This document shows, piece after piece, positions 7,798 to 14,246 of a stretch of DNA of 36,816 nt (the first letter of the stretch is position 1; each line of letters opens with the position of its first letter). Source of the DNA: Oscillospiraceae bacterium (lineage in GTDB: Bacteria > Bacillota > Clostridia > Oscillospirales > Acutalibacteraceae); contig SVPN01000019.1 in NCBI GenBank assembly GCA_015065805.1, positions 1-36,816 of the forward strand, written 5' to 3'. The notes under the pieces were generated by a model. That model was given only the letters and a program-made list of their open reading frames with translations. It was not told the origin of the DNA and did not search any database. Position numbers and translations under genes: made by a program.

Positions 7798-7822
7798 TGT
7801 GGTTTATAATGAATAAACCACA
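7798..7822 (+). terminator. Hairpin just after the metallophosphoesterase gene
   Basis: A perfect 10-bp stem TGTGGTTTAT (7798-7807) / ATAAACCACA (7813-7822) with a 5-base loop, directly after the stop codon. It has no real U-tract, so it may be a weak terminator or a 3'-end stabiliser rather than a strong intrinsic terminator. Confidence 0.45.
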
Positions 7823-7863
7823 CTTAGCAGTTTACACCCTATAAACCGATTTGTCAAGAAAAA

Positions 7864-7896
7864 ATCCCCCGCAGTTCAATTTGGACTGCGGGGGAT
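7864..7896 (-). terminator. Intrinsic terminator of the ceramidase-like gene
   Basis: A 12-bp stem, ATCCCCCGCAGT (7864-7875) and ACTGCGGGGGAT (7885-7896), with a 9-base loop. On the minus strand it is followed by a run of T, placing it 13 bases downstream of the stop at 7909. It probably also blocks plus-strand readthrough. Confidence 0.9.
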
Positions 7897-7908
7897 AGTA
7901 TTGTTCGG

Positions 7909-9351
7909 TCAGTCTTTATTGAAATCTTCCATCGCCTTGACGATTTCGTCCTTCAGTGTCGGAATGGAGTCGCGGGTAGTCCAGCTGTACCAGTAGGTGT
8001 AGCCGCCCAGCGTCAGGGATGTGGGGGTCGCCATATAGCTGTAATAGCCGTTGACCTGATCCAGCGTGACGGTTTTCGCGCCCTTGAAGGTCGAGCGCAT
8101 CCAGTGTGTCATCTCCACCAGGCTTTCGCCGGGGATGCCCATAAACTGATAATCACCCAGACGCAGGATGTTAAAATCCACCGTGCCCTTGCGCGCGGCA
8201 AATTCTTCATCGGTGAAGAAGCAGGTGCGATAGACAAACAACGGGGAATAGGTGGCGCGGTAACGGTCATCGATGCGGGATTTGACCTCGTAAGCAGGCA
8301 TTCCCTTTTCGATGGCGTCGCGCATCGCGGCTTCGGCGGCTTCCTCTGCAAGACGCTTGGTCTCATCGTTCCATTCGTCGCGGGAATGCGGCAGGCTGTC
8401 GCGCATCGGGAGTCGGATCTCGTAGCGGGCGGTCTTGCAGTTGTCGGGATCGCCCATCGGTGCGCGGTGATCGCGGTAATTGTCAAGCAGAAATGCTGCG
8501 AATTCCTCGCCGATGCGTTTGGCTTCCGCGGCGGAGCTGTCATAGGTCACGATGCCCTCAAAGCCCTTTTTCATGGCAAGGTTCGCACACGGACCGTTGA
8601 TGTACATCGCGGGTGCGTCAAATTCGCTTTCCATCACCTCGCAGAGATAGCCCGGCCAGTCATAGTTGTATTTATAATCGGCAACGTGGTGGGATTCAAA
8701 CAGCACCGCCACATCGGGATGTGCCGCAAAGCGGGACATCGTGCCGATGATCTTGCCGCTTTCGTCTTTGAATACAAAGAGATAGGCGAGGGGATCGTTG
8801 GGGTTGTCAAAATAGATGGGGCTGTCAAACACAGGCAGATCGGGCTCGTAGCCGCGCAGGAGCATCCGACCGGGATCCTGCGAATAGGGCTTGCCGTTTT
8901 CGTCGTATTTCAGACCTGCCCACACCGTCACACCGCCGAGTCCGTGGACATATTGCTCGCGGTTGTAGGAGAATTTCGTACCGGCATACGCTTCCGATAC
9001 CTCACAGGTAAAGGGAACGGCACGTGTTTTCATTGCATTGACCTCGTCGGCAACGCGATTTGAAATGTTCGTGATGACCTCGCCGAATAAGGTGTCCGCA
9101 CCGGGAGCGGCGTGGATCTGCAGCTCGTGGAACCAGATGTTATCGGCGGGGATACCCGTCTTTTCGGAAACCTCGCGGCGGAACTGCGCGGTGGCGGGAC
9201 GGGAGGTATCACCCGTTTCAAAGGCGGTGATGAGCACCTCGGTTTTATCGGTCTGAATATACAGCAGACGTGCGTGGAGCTCGGTGCCGAACGGCCAGTA
9301 CGGCTCCCACGTGCCGCTCAGCGGCACTTTTGAAAACGAACATTTTGCCAT
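7909..9351 (-). CDS. Neutral/alkaline ceramidase-like domain protein
   Basis: A 480-residue protein resembling the N-terminal domain of neutral/alkaline non-lysosomal ceramidases, a family with many bacterial members that do not act on ceramide. Suggestive segments are RLLYIQTDKTEVLITAFETG, the His-containing FAAHPDVAVLF and LGDYQFMGIPGESLVEM. The active-site Ser region of true ceramidases is not visible: the equivalent stretch reads INGPCANLAMKKG. There is no signal peptide. The start at 9351 is set by AAAGGAG nine bases upstream; the longer frame to 9465 would run into the palindromic repeat and is rejected. It follows the acetyltransferase gene on the same strand after a 152-base gap holding that repeat. 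Substrate unknown. Confidence 0.75.
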   Translation of the reverse strand: MAKCSFSKVPLSGTWEPYWPFGTELHARLLYIQTDKTEVLITAFETGDTSRPATAQFRREVSEKTGIPADNIWFHELQIHAAPGADTLFGEVITNISNRVADEVNAMKTRAVPFTCEVSEAYAGTKFSYNREQYVHGLGGVTVWAGLKYDENGKPYSQDPGRMLLRGYEPDLPVFDSPIYFDNPNDPLAYLFVFKDESGKIIGTMSRFAAHPDVAVLFESHHVADYKYNYDWPGYLCEVMESEFDAPAMYINGPCANLAMKKGFEGIVTYDSSAAEAKRIGEEFAAFLLDNYRDHRAPMGDPDNCKTARYEIRLPMRDSLPHSRDEWNDETKRLAEEAAEAAMRDAIEKGMPAYEVKSRIDDRYRATYSPLFVYRTCFFTDEEFAARKGTVDFNILRLGDYQFMGIPGESLVEMTHWMRSTFKGAKTVTLDQVNGYYSYMATPTSLTLGGYTYWYSWTTRDSIPTLKDEIVKAMEDFNKD

Positions 9352-9391
9352 GATGTATGTCTCCTTTGTATTGTAATATATGGTGTTTTCC

Positions 9392-9502
9392 AAAAGGCTT
9401 CCCCTTGAGGGGAAGCTGTCGCCGCAGGCGACTGATGAGGTGTTGTTGTACATAGCACGACGCATCTTTTGATGCGCGGGACGGGGAACCCGTCCCCTAC
9501 GG
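9392..9502. repeat. Compound palindromic intergenic repeat element
   Basis: Four perfect hairpins in about 110 bases: GCTTCCCC/GGGGAAGC (9397-9416), GTCGCC/GGCGAC (9418-9432), CGCATC/GATGCG (9461-9476) and GGGACGGG/CCCGTCCC (9478-9496). The pattern recalls interspersed palindromic or MITE-like repeats common in intergenic DNA of Clostridia; I cannot confirm copy number here. It begins one base after the upstream stop region (9504) and ends 40 bases before the next start, so it lies inside the predicted transcript of two minus-strand genes. Confidence 0.7.
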
Positions 9503-9503
9503 T

Positions 9504-10280
9504 TCAGGATACCGCAACCGGTTCATCGTCGTCAAACAGATGCGGATCGCGCTGTAAATACGGGATCGTCAGATCCGCCATTTTCACGGCATCACCGAGG
9601 ATGCACCGTGCATCGCCGAACTGTCCGTAGCTCACCGCACCGCCCGCAACAAAGATCGGTTCCATTTTGTCGTAATGCTCCGACGGGTCAACAACGGGAT
9701 TTTCGGTGTGGTGGCGGTACTGCGGCACGGTGTGGGATACGCCGTTGCTGTCGATCACGGTAAAATCCTGCGTGGTGGCTTTGAGGCGGTTGGGGGTGTT
9801 GACCCATTCCTCCACACCGTGCAGATAGGTGTTGCTTTTGAGATTGCAACCAAGGAACAGGATCTGCGCCCTGCGGTCGTACAGCTTGCCCCAGCATCCG
9901 TTGCGCGGGCAGGGTGTGCGGGTCAGCTCTTCACCCGCTGTGTAGTCTTTGGCATCCTTGCCGTATGCTGCGACCGAATGCGTCGGATGAAGCGAGCGGA
10001 CAACGCCCTCGCGCTTTAAAAACCGATTGGTCAGCAGTCCGACACACGACGGCTCGGTGCGCGAATCAAACACGGTATAGTGTTCGTTCATCTGTCGCCA
10101 GGTGTGGGTCGGCAGAATGAGCAGTCCGTTTTGCATATATTCGCACAGGGCGTCCAGTACCGTGTCGGCACCGCCCTCGACCTCGCCGATGGCTTTCATC
10201 GAGGAATGCACCAGAAGCGTGCCGTTCGGGTCAACGCCCATAGCGGCAAGGTGAGATTTCAGTTGATCTTTTGTGTACAT
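9504..10280 (-). CDS. AAC(3)-family aminoglycoside N-acetyltransferase-like protein
   Basis: A 258-residue member of the Antibiotic_NAT fold, which uses acetyl-CoA to acetylate an amino group, in resistant strains the 3-amino group of aminoglycosides. Visible family features are TLLVHSSMKAIGEVEGG near the N-terminus, LLILPTHTW, and the diagnostic HPTHSVAAYGKDA around residues 98-110 containing the catalytic-region His. Many chromosomal homologues in Clostridia, including relatives of YokD, have no proven resistance role, so activity on drugs is not assured. AAGGAG lies eight bases before the ATG, and an extended -10 (TGGTATACT on the minus strand, 10308-10316) is a candidate promoter. It is divergent from the attenuator cassettes at 10354 onward. 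Confidence 0.88.
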   Translation of the reverse strand: MYTKDQLKSHLAAMGVDPNGTLLVHSSMKAIGEVEGGADTVLDALCEYMQNGLLILPTHTWRQMNEHYTVFDSRTEPSCVGLLTNRFLKREGVVRSLHPTHSVAAYGKDAKDYTAGEELTRTPCPRNGCWGKLYDRRAQILFLGCNLKSNTYLHGVEEWVNTPNRLKATTQDFTVIDSNGVSHTVPQYRHHTENPVVDPSEHYDKMEPIFVAGGAVSYGQFGDARCILGDAVKMADLTIPYLQRDPHLFDDDEPVAVS

Positions 10281-10353
10281 AAGGCGGTCTCCTTAGAGTT
10301 TTAATTCAGTATACCACACTCTCCTGCATTTTTCTACCGTAAAAACCATTTTT

Positions 10354-10377
10354 TTGAAACCAATGGTTGATTGACAA
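10354..10377. promoter_or_regulatory. Direct-repeat operator candidate, copy 1
   Basis: A 24-base sequence containing AACCAATGGTTGATTGAC, repeated at 10816-10839 with one mismatch. It contains the dyad AACC-N3-GGTT and overlaps the -35 hexamer of the first leader promoter. An additional inverted copy AACCATT/AATGGTT spans 10344-10368. It is a plausible binding site for the XRE regulator encoded between the two copies; this is inference. Confidence 0.55.
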
Positions 10378-10399
10378 CCTATAGGGGATGTGGTATTCT
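10371..10399 (+). promoter_or_regulatory. Promoter of leader cassette 1
   Basis: TTGACA (10371-10376), 17 bases and TATTCT (10394-10399). Predicted start near 10406, about 27 bases before the leader start codon. Confidence 0.8.
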
Positions 10400-10432
10400 A
10401 TGGATAATCAAATTTTCAAGGAGGTGATGAAC

Positions 10433-10507
10433 GTGACATTTCAGGTATACCACGATACAAAGCATAGAGCGGGTGTTGCGTTCATCATCGGCGGCGGTTG
10501 CCGTTGA
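10433..10507 (+). CDS. Leader peptide 1 (24 residues) of a translational attenuator
   Basis: A short reading frame starting at GTG 10433, eight bases after a strong AAGGAGG (10418-10424); an in-frame ATG at 10427 is only two bases from it. The product begins MTFQVYHDTKHR and ends IIGGGCR. Codons 13-15 contain GCGGGTGT (10469-10476), which repeats the 3' arm of the terminator 45 bases downstream and can pair with that terminator's 5' arm. The strong ribosome site, the promoter and the terminator immediately after the stop are the classic leader-peptide architecture. The peptide shows no run of one amino acid, so sensing of a single aminoacyl-tRNA is not obvious; it may respond to ribosome stalling in general. 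Confidence 0.65.
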   Translation: MTFQVYHDTKHRAGVAFIIGGGCR

Positions 10508-10521
10508 CCGTGCTTTTGGCG

Positions 10522-10560
10522 ACACATCCGCACTGCGGCGGGTGTGTTGTTTGTTTTTTT
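10522..10560 (+). terminator. Attenuator terminator of cassette 1
   Basis: Stem ACACATCCGC (10522-10531) / GCGGGTGTGT (10538-10547), one G-U pair, 6-base loop, followed by a U-rich run to 10560. It sits 15 bases after the leader stop and 47 bases before the XRE start. The alternative pairing of the 5' arm with 10469-10476 is mutually exclusive with it. Confidence 0.75.
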
Positions 10561-10606
10561 ACCGGCGGTTCGCACCCGTATTAACACAAAAACGGAGGCG
10601 AATCCC

Positions 10607-10819
10607 ATGTCCATTACAATCCACTAACAGATCGCGGCACTGCGCAAGGCGCGCGGTGTCAGTCAGACAGAACTCGGCACGGCACTCGGTGTATCCCCGC
10701 AGGCAGTCTCAAAATGGGAAAAAGGCACATCCTGCCCCGATATTGCCTTGCTCCCTTCCATTGCCGCGTATTTTGATGTGACGGTGGACGAACTGCTCGG
10801 CTATAAATCGACCGATTGA
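10607..10819 (+). pseudogene. Small XRE-family HTH regulator interrupted by an in-frame stop at codon 7
   Basis: GGAGG with 8-base spacing precedes ATG 10607. The frame reads MSITIH, then TAA at 10625-10627, then continues without interruption for 63 codons as QIAALRKARGVSQTELG, VSPQAVSKWEKGTSCPDI and a final DVTVDELLGY, a normal Cro/CI-type helix-turn-helix. Relatives typically have Glu at the stop position, so a single-base GAA/GAG-to-TAA/TAG-type change is the simplest cause. No alternative ATG, GTG or TTG start exists before the helix-turn-helix. It is either a pseudogene, a readthrough product or a sequence error. It lies between attenuator cassettes 1 and 2, and its stop codon overlaps the second copy of the operator-like repeat. 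Confidence 0.75.
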
Positions 10820-10839
10820 AACCAACGGTTGATTGACAA
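10816..10839. promoter_or_regulatory. Direct-repeat operator candidate, copy 2
   Basis: Matches 10354-10377 at 23 of 24 positions (AACCAACGGTT in place of AACCAATGGTT). It overlaps both the XRE stop codon and the -35 of the second leader promoter. Confidence 0.55.
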
Positions 10840-10861
10840 ATCCGGTTTTCCGTATTACAGT
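10833..10861 (+). promoter_or_regulatory. Promoter of leader cassette 2
   Basis: TTGACA (10833-10838), 17 bases and TACAGT (10856-10861). The geometry relative to the repeated operator is identical to cassette 1. Confidence 0.7.
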
Positions 10862-10893
10862 ATATTTGAAAATATGTAAGGGAGGCGATGATT

Positions 10894-10947
10894 ATGACAA
10901 TTCTATACCGAATCGGATGTCATAAGGATCGCTCTCGGCGATTTTAA
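10894..10947 (+). CDS. Leader peptide 2 (17 residues) of a translational attenuator
   Basis: ATG 10894 lies eight bases after GGGAGG (10880-10885), the same spacing as leader 1. The peptide is MTILYRIGCHKDRSRRF: four Arg in 17 residues, with codons CGA, CGC, CGG and CGA. Codons 7-9 include CGGATGT (10914-10920), complementary to ACATCCG (10971-10977) in the 5' arm of the terminator that follows. The region from ribosome site to start is similar in sequence to leader 1, indicating duplicated, diverged cassettes. It controls the ABC-class ATPase gene. An arginine-rich, rare-codon leader could slow ribosomes under stress; this is inference. Confidence 0.65.
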   Translation: MTILYRIGCHKDRSRRF

Positions 10948-10965
10948 ATTCATATTGTTGCCTGC

Positions 10966-10997
10966 AAAGCACATCCGTTCAGGGATGTGCTTTTTTT
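10966..10997 (+). terminator. Attenuator terminator of cassette 2
   Basis: Stem AAAGCACATCC (10966-10976) / GGATGTGCTTT (10983-10993) with a 6-base loop, followed by seven T. It lies between the leader stop and the ATPase start 22 bases further on, so it must be bypassed for expression of that gene from this promoter. Confidence 0.88.
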
Positions 10998-11018
10998 ATT
11001 ACAAAGGAGTGTGATGCC

Positions 11019-12803
11019 TTGAAACGATTAAAAAATATTTTACTGTCTATGGAACAAAACACCGCCACGTACCAAGGTCTGTATGCAGGGCCGTTGTCGG
11101 CGGTCGATCCCGCTTGCCCGGGGATGTTGCCGATCCCCGATGAAGATCCGACCTATTATCGCGGTCAGATCGGCTTCCATTTTACGGGTACGCACAAACG
11201 CGCACAGGATAAACCCACCGTGACCATCCGCATTCCCGCCGAATTGCTCGGCATTGAAGTCTGTACCGATGCCGCCGCGGATTTTTGTCTGCGCGCGTTC
11301 AAGCCCTACATCGACGCGCTTAATGCCGAGCTGTACAACCGCAACCGTCCCGACAACGAAAACGGCAAATACTATCTGTGCGAGCCGGGGGGTGAGATCG
11401 TTTTGCGAAATACCGCTTTTTTTGCGATGTGCCCGCAGAAGGATTACCAAAACGGTAACGGCACAACGGTCTATCTGTTACATGATGAGACCGCGATTTC
11501 TGCAAAAATGTGCCTGTGTATCCGCATACAGGTACAGCTTCCGAGACGCAAGCTTCGCAAGGTGGTGCAGATGCTGTGCCGTGATCTGCCTGATGCCGTG
11601 GAGCGAATGATCGCCGATTTTGATCGTGCGCGATTCGAGCAAACGCTTGCTCTTGCTGAGCGTCAGGCGGCGATCCGCGCGTGGCTCAAAGACAGCGACT
11701 ACTGCGCGTTTATCGCGAACGGCAGTATTCTTCCGCGTGAGAAGGGAACGGATAAGCCGTTGAGGAATGCTGTGCCGTTTGAGTCGGCAGCTGACGATGA
11801 GATTGAGATCGCGGGTGTACGCGGTATGGGGATCCGAAAGGGTGTCACCGTTATCACGGGCGGCGGATATTCGGGCAAATCCACGTTGCTGGATGCCATT
11901 GCCGCGGGGATTTACGACCACGTGCTCGGTGACGGGCGCGAGCTGTGCATCACCGATCCGTCGGCGGTGACTATCTGTGCCGAGGATGGCAGGAGCGTCA
12001 GCCACGTCAATATATCGCCGTTTATCAAATGGCTTCCTAACGGCGATACGGTGGATTTTTCCACTGCACACGCCTCGGGTTCAACCTCGCAGGCGGCAAA
12101 TATTATGGAAGCGATCGACAGCGGTGCAGGCTTGTTACTGATCGACGAGGATCGCAGTGCGACGAATTTTATGATCCGAGATCGCCGTATGAAAGAGTTG
12201 ATCGTCAAAGAGCCGATCACACCGTTCACCGACCGCGTAAGGGAGCTCTGCACCGCACAGGGGGTATCGACGATCCTGGTCATCGGGGGGAGCGGGGAAT
12301 ATCTGTCGGTGGCGGATAAGGTGTATATGATGGAGGATTACGCTATCCGCGATGTAACGGCGCGGGCAAAGATGCTTTGCGATGGAGAACGTGCCGCCCC
12401 CGCACCGACTGTTTCGTGGGAACAGTCCCGCATCCTGTATGCGGATGGCTTTACCTCCTACCCGTCGGGTGTCGGAAGTGAGCGTCTGGAGGTGTCGGAG
12501 ATGGGCTTTATCCTGATCGGCAATGAAGCAGTTGATGTGCGCGGATTGCACGATATCGTCAGTACACGTCAGCTTGATGCACTCGGCTTTATGCTCCGAT
12601 ACCTGATGATTACCAACAGCGATCACAAGCTTGATCTTGCGGCGAAGACGGATGCCCTGTACGGGAAGATCGATGCCGAAGGGCTGGATGTGATCTATTC
12701 CGCGTATTTCACCACTTGTGAGCGGTTTCTCGATCTCCCCCGCAAGCAGGAGCTGCTGTTTCTGATCAACCGTATGCGCCGCGTGCATTTTGTAAAGGGA
12801 TAA
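11019..12803 (+). CDS. ABC-class ATPase (ABC_ATPase / COG3044 family)
   Basis: A 594-residue soluble ATPase. Walker A GGGYSGKSTLL is at about residues 280-290 and Walker B LLLIDED at about 372-378. The segments between and after (SSTS-like GSTSQAANIMEAI, RSATNFMIRD, LVIGGSGEYLSVADKVYMMEDY) are typical of this unusual ABC family, which lacks membrane partners. Structural relatives include the trypanosome RNA-editing protein MRB1590, so nucleic-acid binding is possible, but bacterial function is not established. The start is TTG 11019, nine bases after AAAGGAG; the nearby ATG 11014 is followed by a stop after two codons. Expression is predicted to be gated by the leader-peptide attenuator immediately upstream. 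A convergent gene ends at 12868. Confidence 0.88.
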   Translation: MKRLKNILLSMEQNTATYQGLYAGPLSAVDPACPGMLPIPDEDPTYYRGQIGFHFTGTHKRAQDKPTVTIRIPAELLGIEVCTDAAADFCLRAFKPYIDALNAELYNRNRPDNENGKYYLCEPGGEIVLRNTAFFAMCPQKDYQNGNGTTVYLLHDETAISAKMCLCIRIQVQLPRRKLRKVVQMLCRDLPDAVERMIADFDRARFEQTLALAERQAAIRAWLKDSDYCAFIANGSILPREKGTDKPLRNAVPFESAADDEIEIAGVRGMGIRKGVTVITGGGYSGKSTLLDAIAAGIYDHVLGDGRELCITDPSAVTICAEDGRSVSHVNISPFIKWLPNGDTVDFSTAHASGSTSQAANIMEAIDSGAGLLLIDEDRSATNFMIRDRRMKELIVKEPITPFTDRVRELCTAQGVSTILVIGGSGEYLSVADKVYMMEDYAIRDVTARAKMLCDGERAAPAPTVSWEQSRILYADGFTSYPSGVGSERLEVSEMGFILIGNEAVDVRGLHDIVSTRQLDALGFMLRYLMITNSDHKLDLAAKTDALYGKIDAEGLDVIYSAYFTTCERFLDLPRKQELLFLINRMRRVHFVKG

Positions 12804-12867
12804 AAGAAGGACTGTCACATTCATGAGAAGTCACATAACCGTTGTGCAAACAGACGGTGCATTACCA

Positions 12868-13311
12868 TCACCGCATATCGTTCAACTGTTGTGTGATCTC
12901 CTTAACGGCTGTGTTCGCGTTTGCCTTGTTGTCGGCAAAAATATTGATCCACACACAGTCGTTGCTTCCGGTGCCGATGGTGAACTGATAGGTGTATTCT
13001 TGTCGTGTGCTGTAATAGTCGCAATCTGCCTGAAAACGGACGGCGGCAGTGTGATCGGCATCAAACACCGTCACCGAGGTGTAGCCGCCCGTTGTCGAAA
13101 AGAGGCGGTTACAGCCTTTTAAAACACCGTTATATTCAAACCCGTGTTCTGCTAACCATTCGGTATTATGTAGGATTTCCGCATTTGCGGTGTACCACTC
13201 CTGCAGCTCCGCAGGAAAGTCCACGCGGTTTTGCAGATGAGTCAGCACATTACCGCAAACGATCACGGCGACCGCAAGCAGCACGGCGACGACCAAGGCT
13301 TTTTTATTCAT
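12868..13311 (-). CDS. Small membrane-anchored or secreted hypothetical protein
   Basis: A protein of 147 residues with an N-terminal hydrophobic helix at about 4-22 (LVVAVLLAVAVIVCGNVL), acting as a signal anchor or signal peptide, followed by a soluble domain rich in beta-type sequence with three Cys. I recognise no family. The ATG at 13311 lies nine bases after AAGGAGG; it overlaps the end of the upstream regulator gene by eight bases, so the two are coupled. It is the last gene of a DUF2975 / HTH / small-protein operon. Confidence 0.7.
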   Translation of the reverse strand: MNKKALVVAVLLAVAVIVCGNVLTHLQNRVDFPAELQEWYTANAEILHNTEWLAEHGFEYNGVLKGCNRLFSTTGGYTSVTVFDADHTAAVRFQADCDYYSTRQEYTYQFTIGTGSNDCVWINIFADNKANANTAVKEITQQLNDMR

Positions 13312-13540
13312 CAACGGCATCCTCCTTTTTGTCTGCACTTCGCACAAATTCCAGAATGTCGCCCGGCTGACAGTCCAGCACATCACAGATGGCTTCGAGC
13401 GTTGAAAACCGCACGGCGCTGACCTTGCCTGTTTTCAGCTTTGACAGATTGACATTTGCCACGCCCACGCGGGCAGACAGCTCGTTTAATGACATTTTGC
13501 GATCCGCCATCACACGGTCAAGACGCAGAATAATCGGCAT
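13304..13540 (-). CDS. YozG-like XRE-family transcriptional regulator
   Basis: A 78-residue Cro/CI-type helix-turn-helix protein, essentially one HTH domain: RLDRVMADRKMSLNELSARVGV, VNLSKLKTGK and the characteristic ICDVLDCQPGDILEFV ending. This small type (HTH_26, YozG) is commonly encoded next to DUF2975 membrane proteins, as here. The start at 13540 is chosen because GGTGAT precedes it; an ATG at 13552 is also possible. It probably autoregulates the operon through the dyad at 14217-14237, which is inference. Confidence 0.88.
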   Translation of the reverse strand: MPIILRLDRVMADRKMSLNELSARVGVANVNLSKLKTGKVSAVRFSTLEAICDVLDCQPGDILEFVRSADKKEDAVDE

Positions 13541-13555
13541 TGCTATCACCATTCT

Positions 13556-14149
13556 TTACAAAGTTTCGTCAGCTTGCTGTTGAAGCTCGGCGCCGTACTT
13601 GAAAATGAATGCCAGCAACTGCAGCACAAGGAAGGCGACGATGAAGGAGAGGTCGGTGTTGAATTTGACCGTGTAATCCACGATGCCCTTGCTGAGAAAC
13701 AGGGCATCAAGATCGTACATATTCAGAAGTATGTAATCAAGCACGGTGTTCAGAATACTCAGGATACCGCCGCCGATGAGCGTGACCCACGACAACCGCT
13801 TGAGCCGAATCGACACGGTTTTGTGAAACGGCTCGCCGTCGATCATCGGTGCCAAAATGCGGCGCAGGGTGTGAACGGTGTAAACAACATAACCGCAAGA
13901 AAGAAGTCCCGTAGCCGTGATCAGCAGGATGTTCGCTTTATGCGCAGAGGGATGTACCTGATTGTTCGCGACGGTAAAGGTGATGTTGCCGAGCGTGAGA
14001 TCGGGTGCGAACGCGTCGAATTCAGAGACAGGAACACAAAGAGCGAGGATCGATATCAGCAAGGCGATTCCCGTAAAAACAAGTATACACCAAAAACCGA
14101 TCTTGAGAAAGTTGTCCAGATGCGATGCGGTCTTGCTGAGCTTTGACAT
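13556..14149 (-). CDS. DUF2975 integral membrane protein
   Basis: A protein of 197 residues with four predicted membrane helices (about 18-38, 75-95, 115-140 and 165-187) and the hallmark C-terminal FKYGAELQQQADETL. DUF2975 proteins are membrane partners of YozG-type regulators; their molecular function is unknown, although a sensing role for the pair has been suggested by this constant association. GGAGG lies eight bases before the ATG and is part of a long inverted repeat (14154-14200). The promoter is TTGACA-17-TATGAT on the minus strand. Confidence 0.88.
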   Translation of the reverse strand: MSKLSKTASHLDNFLKIGFWCILVFTGIALLISILALCVPVSEFDAFAPDLTLGNITFTVANNQVHPSAHKANILLITATGLLSCGYVVYTVHTLRRILAPMIDGEPFHKTVSIRLKRLSWVTLIGGGILSILNTVLDYILLNMYDLDALFLSKGIVDYTVKFNTDLSFIVAFLVLQLLAFIFKYGAELQQQADETL

Positions 14150-14153
14150 AGCA

Positions 14154-14200
14154 AAAACCTCCTGCTGTGATTTTTTATCTACATCATAGCAGGAGGTTTT
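14154..14200. repeat. Perfect 13-bp inverted repeat spanning the DUF2975 promoter and ribosome site
   Basis: AAAACCTCCTGCT (14154-14166) and AGCAGGAGGTTTT (14188-14200) with a 21-base centre. One arm contains the Shine-Dalgarno of the DUF2975 gene, the other lies in the promoter spacer and touches the -10. As the latter is upstream of the predicted transcript start, the symmetry would act in DNA unless a longer transcript reads through from the aconitase X operon. In that case the arms would pair and hide the ribosome site. Confidence 0.75.
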
Positions 14201-14211
14201 ATATTTGTCAA
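14183..14211 (-). promoter_or_regulatory. Promoter of the DUF2975/YozG operon
   Basis: Minus-strand TTGACA (14206-14211), 17 bases, TATGAT (14183-14188). Strong hexamers and ideal spacing. Confidence 0.8.
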
Positions 14212-14216
14212 CTAAT

Positions 14217-14237
14217 ATTTAACGTTTATCGTTAAAT
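14217..14237. promoter_or_regulatory. Palindromic operator candidate of the DUF2975/YozG operon
   Basis: ATTTAACG-N5-CGTTAAAT, a perfect 8-bp dyad just upstream of the -35. Its position fits an operator for the YozG-like regulator. It is also the only stem after the aconitase X operon, but it is AT-rich and lacks a proper terminator form. Confidence 0.55.
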
Positions 14238-14246
14238 TTCTGCCCT

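Noticed and set aside
9504..10280. A definite clinical aminoglycoside-resistance gene
   Set aside because: The fold is AAC(3)-like, but many chromosomal homologues have no known resistance activity; substrate cannot be judged from sequence.
10473..10781. Open frame overlapping the leader, terminator and XRE gene
   Set aside because: It is out of frame with the recognisable helix-turn-helix and has no ribosome site.
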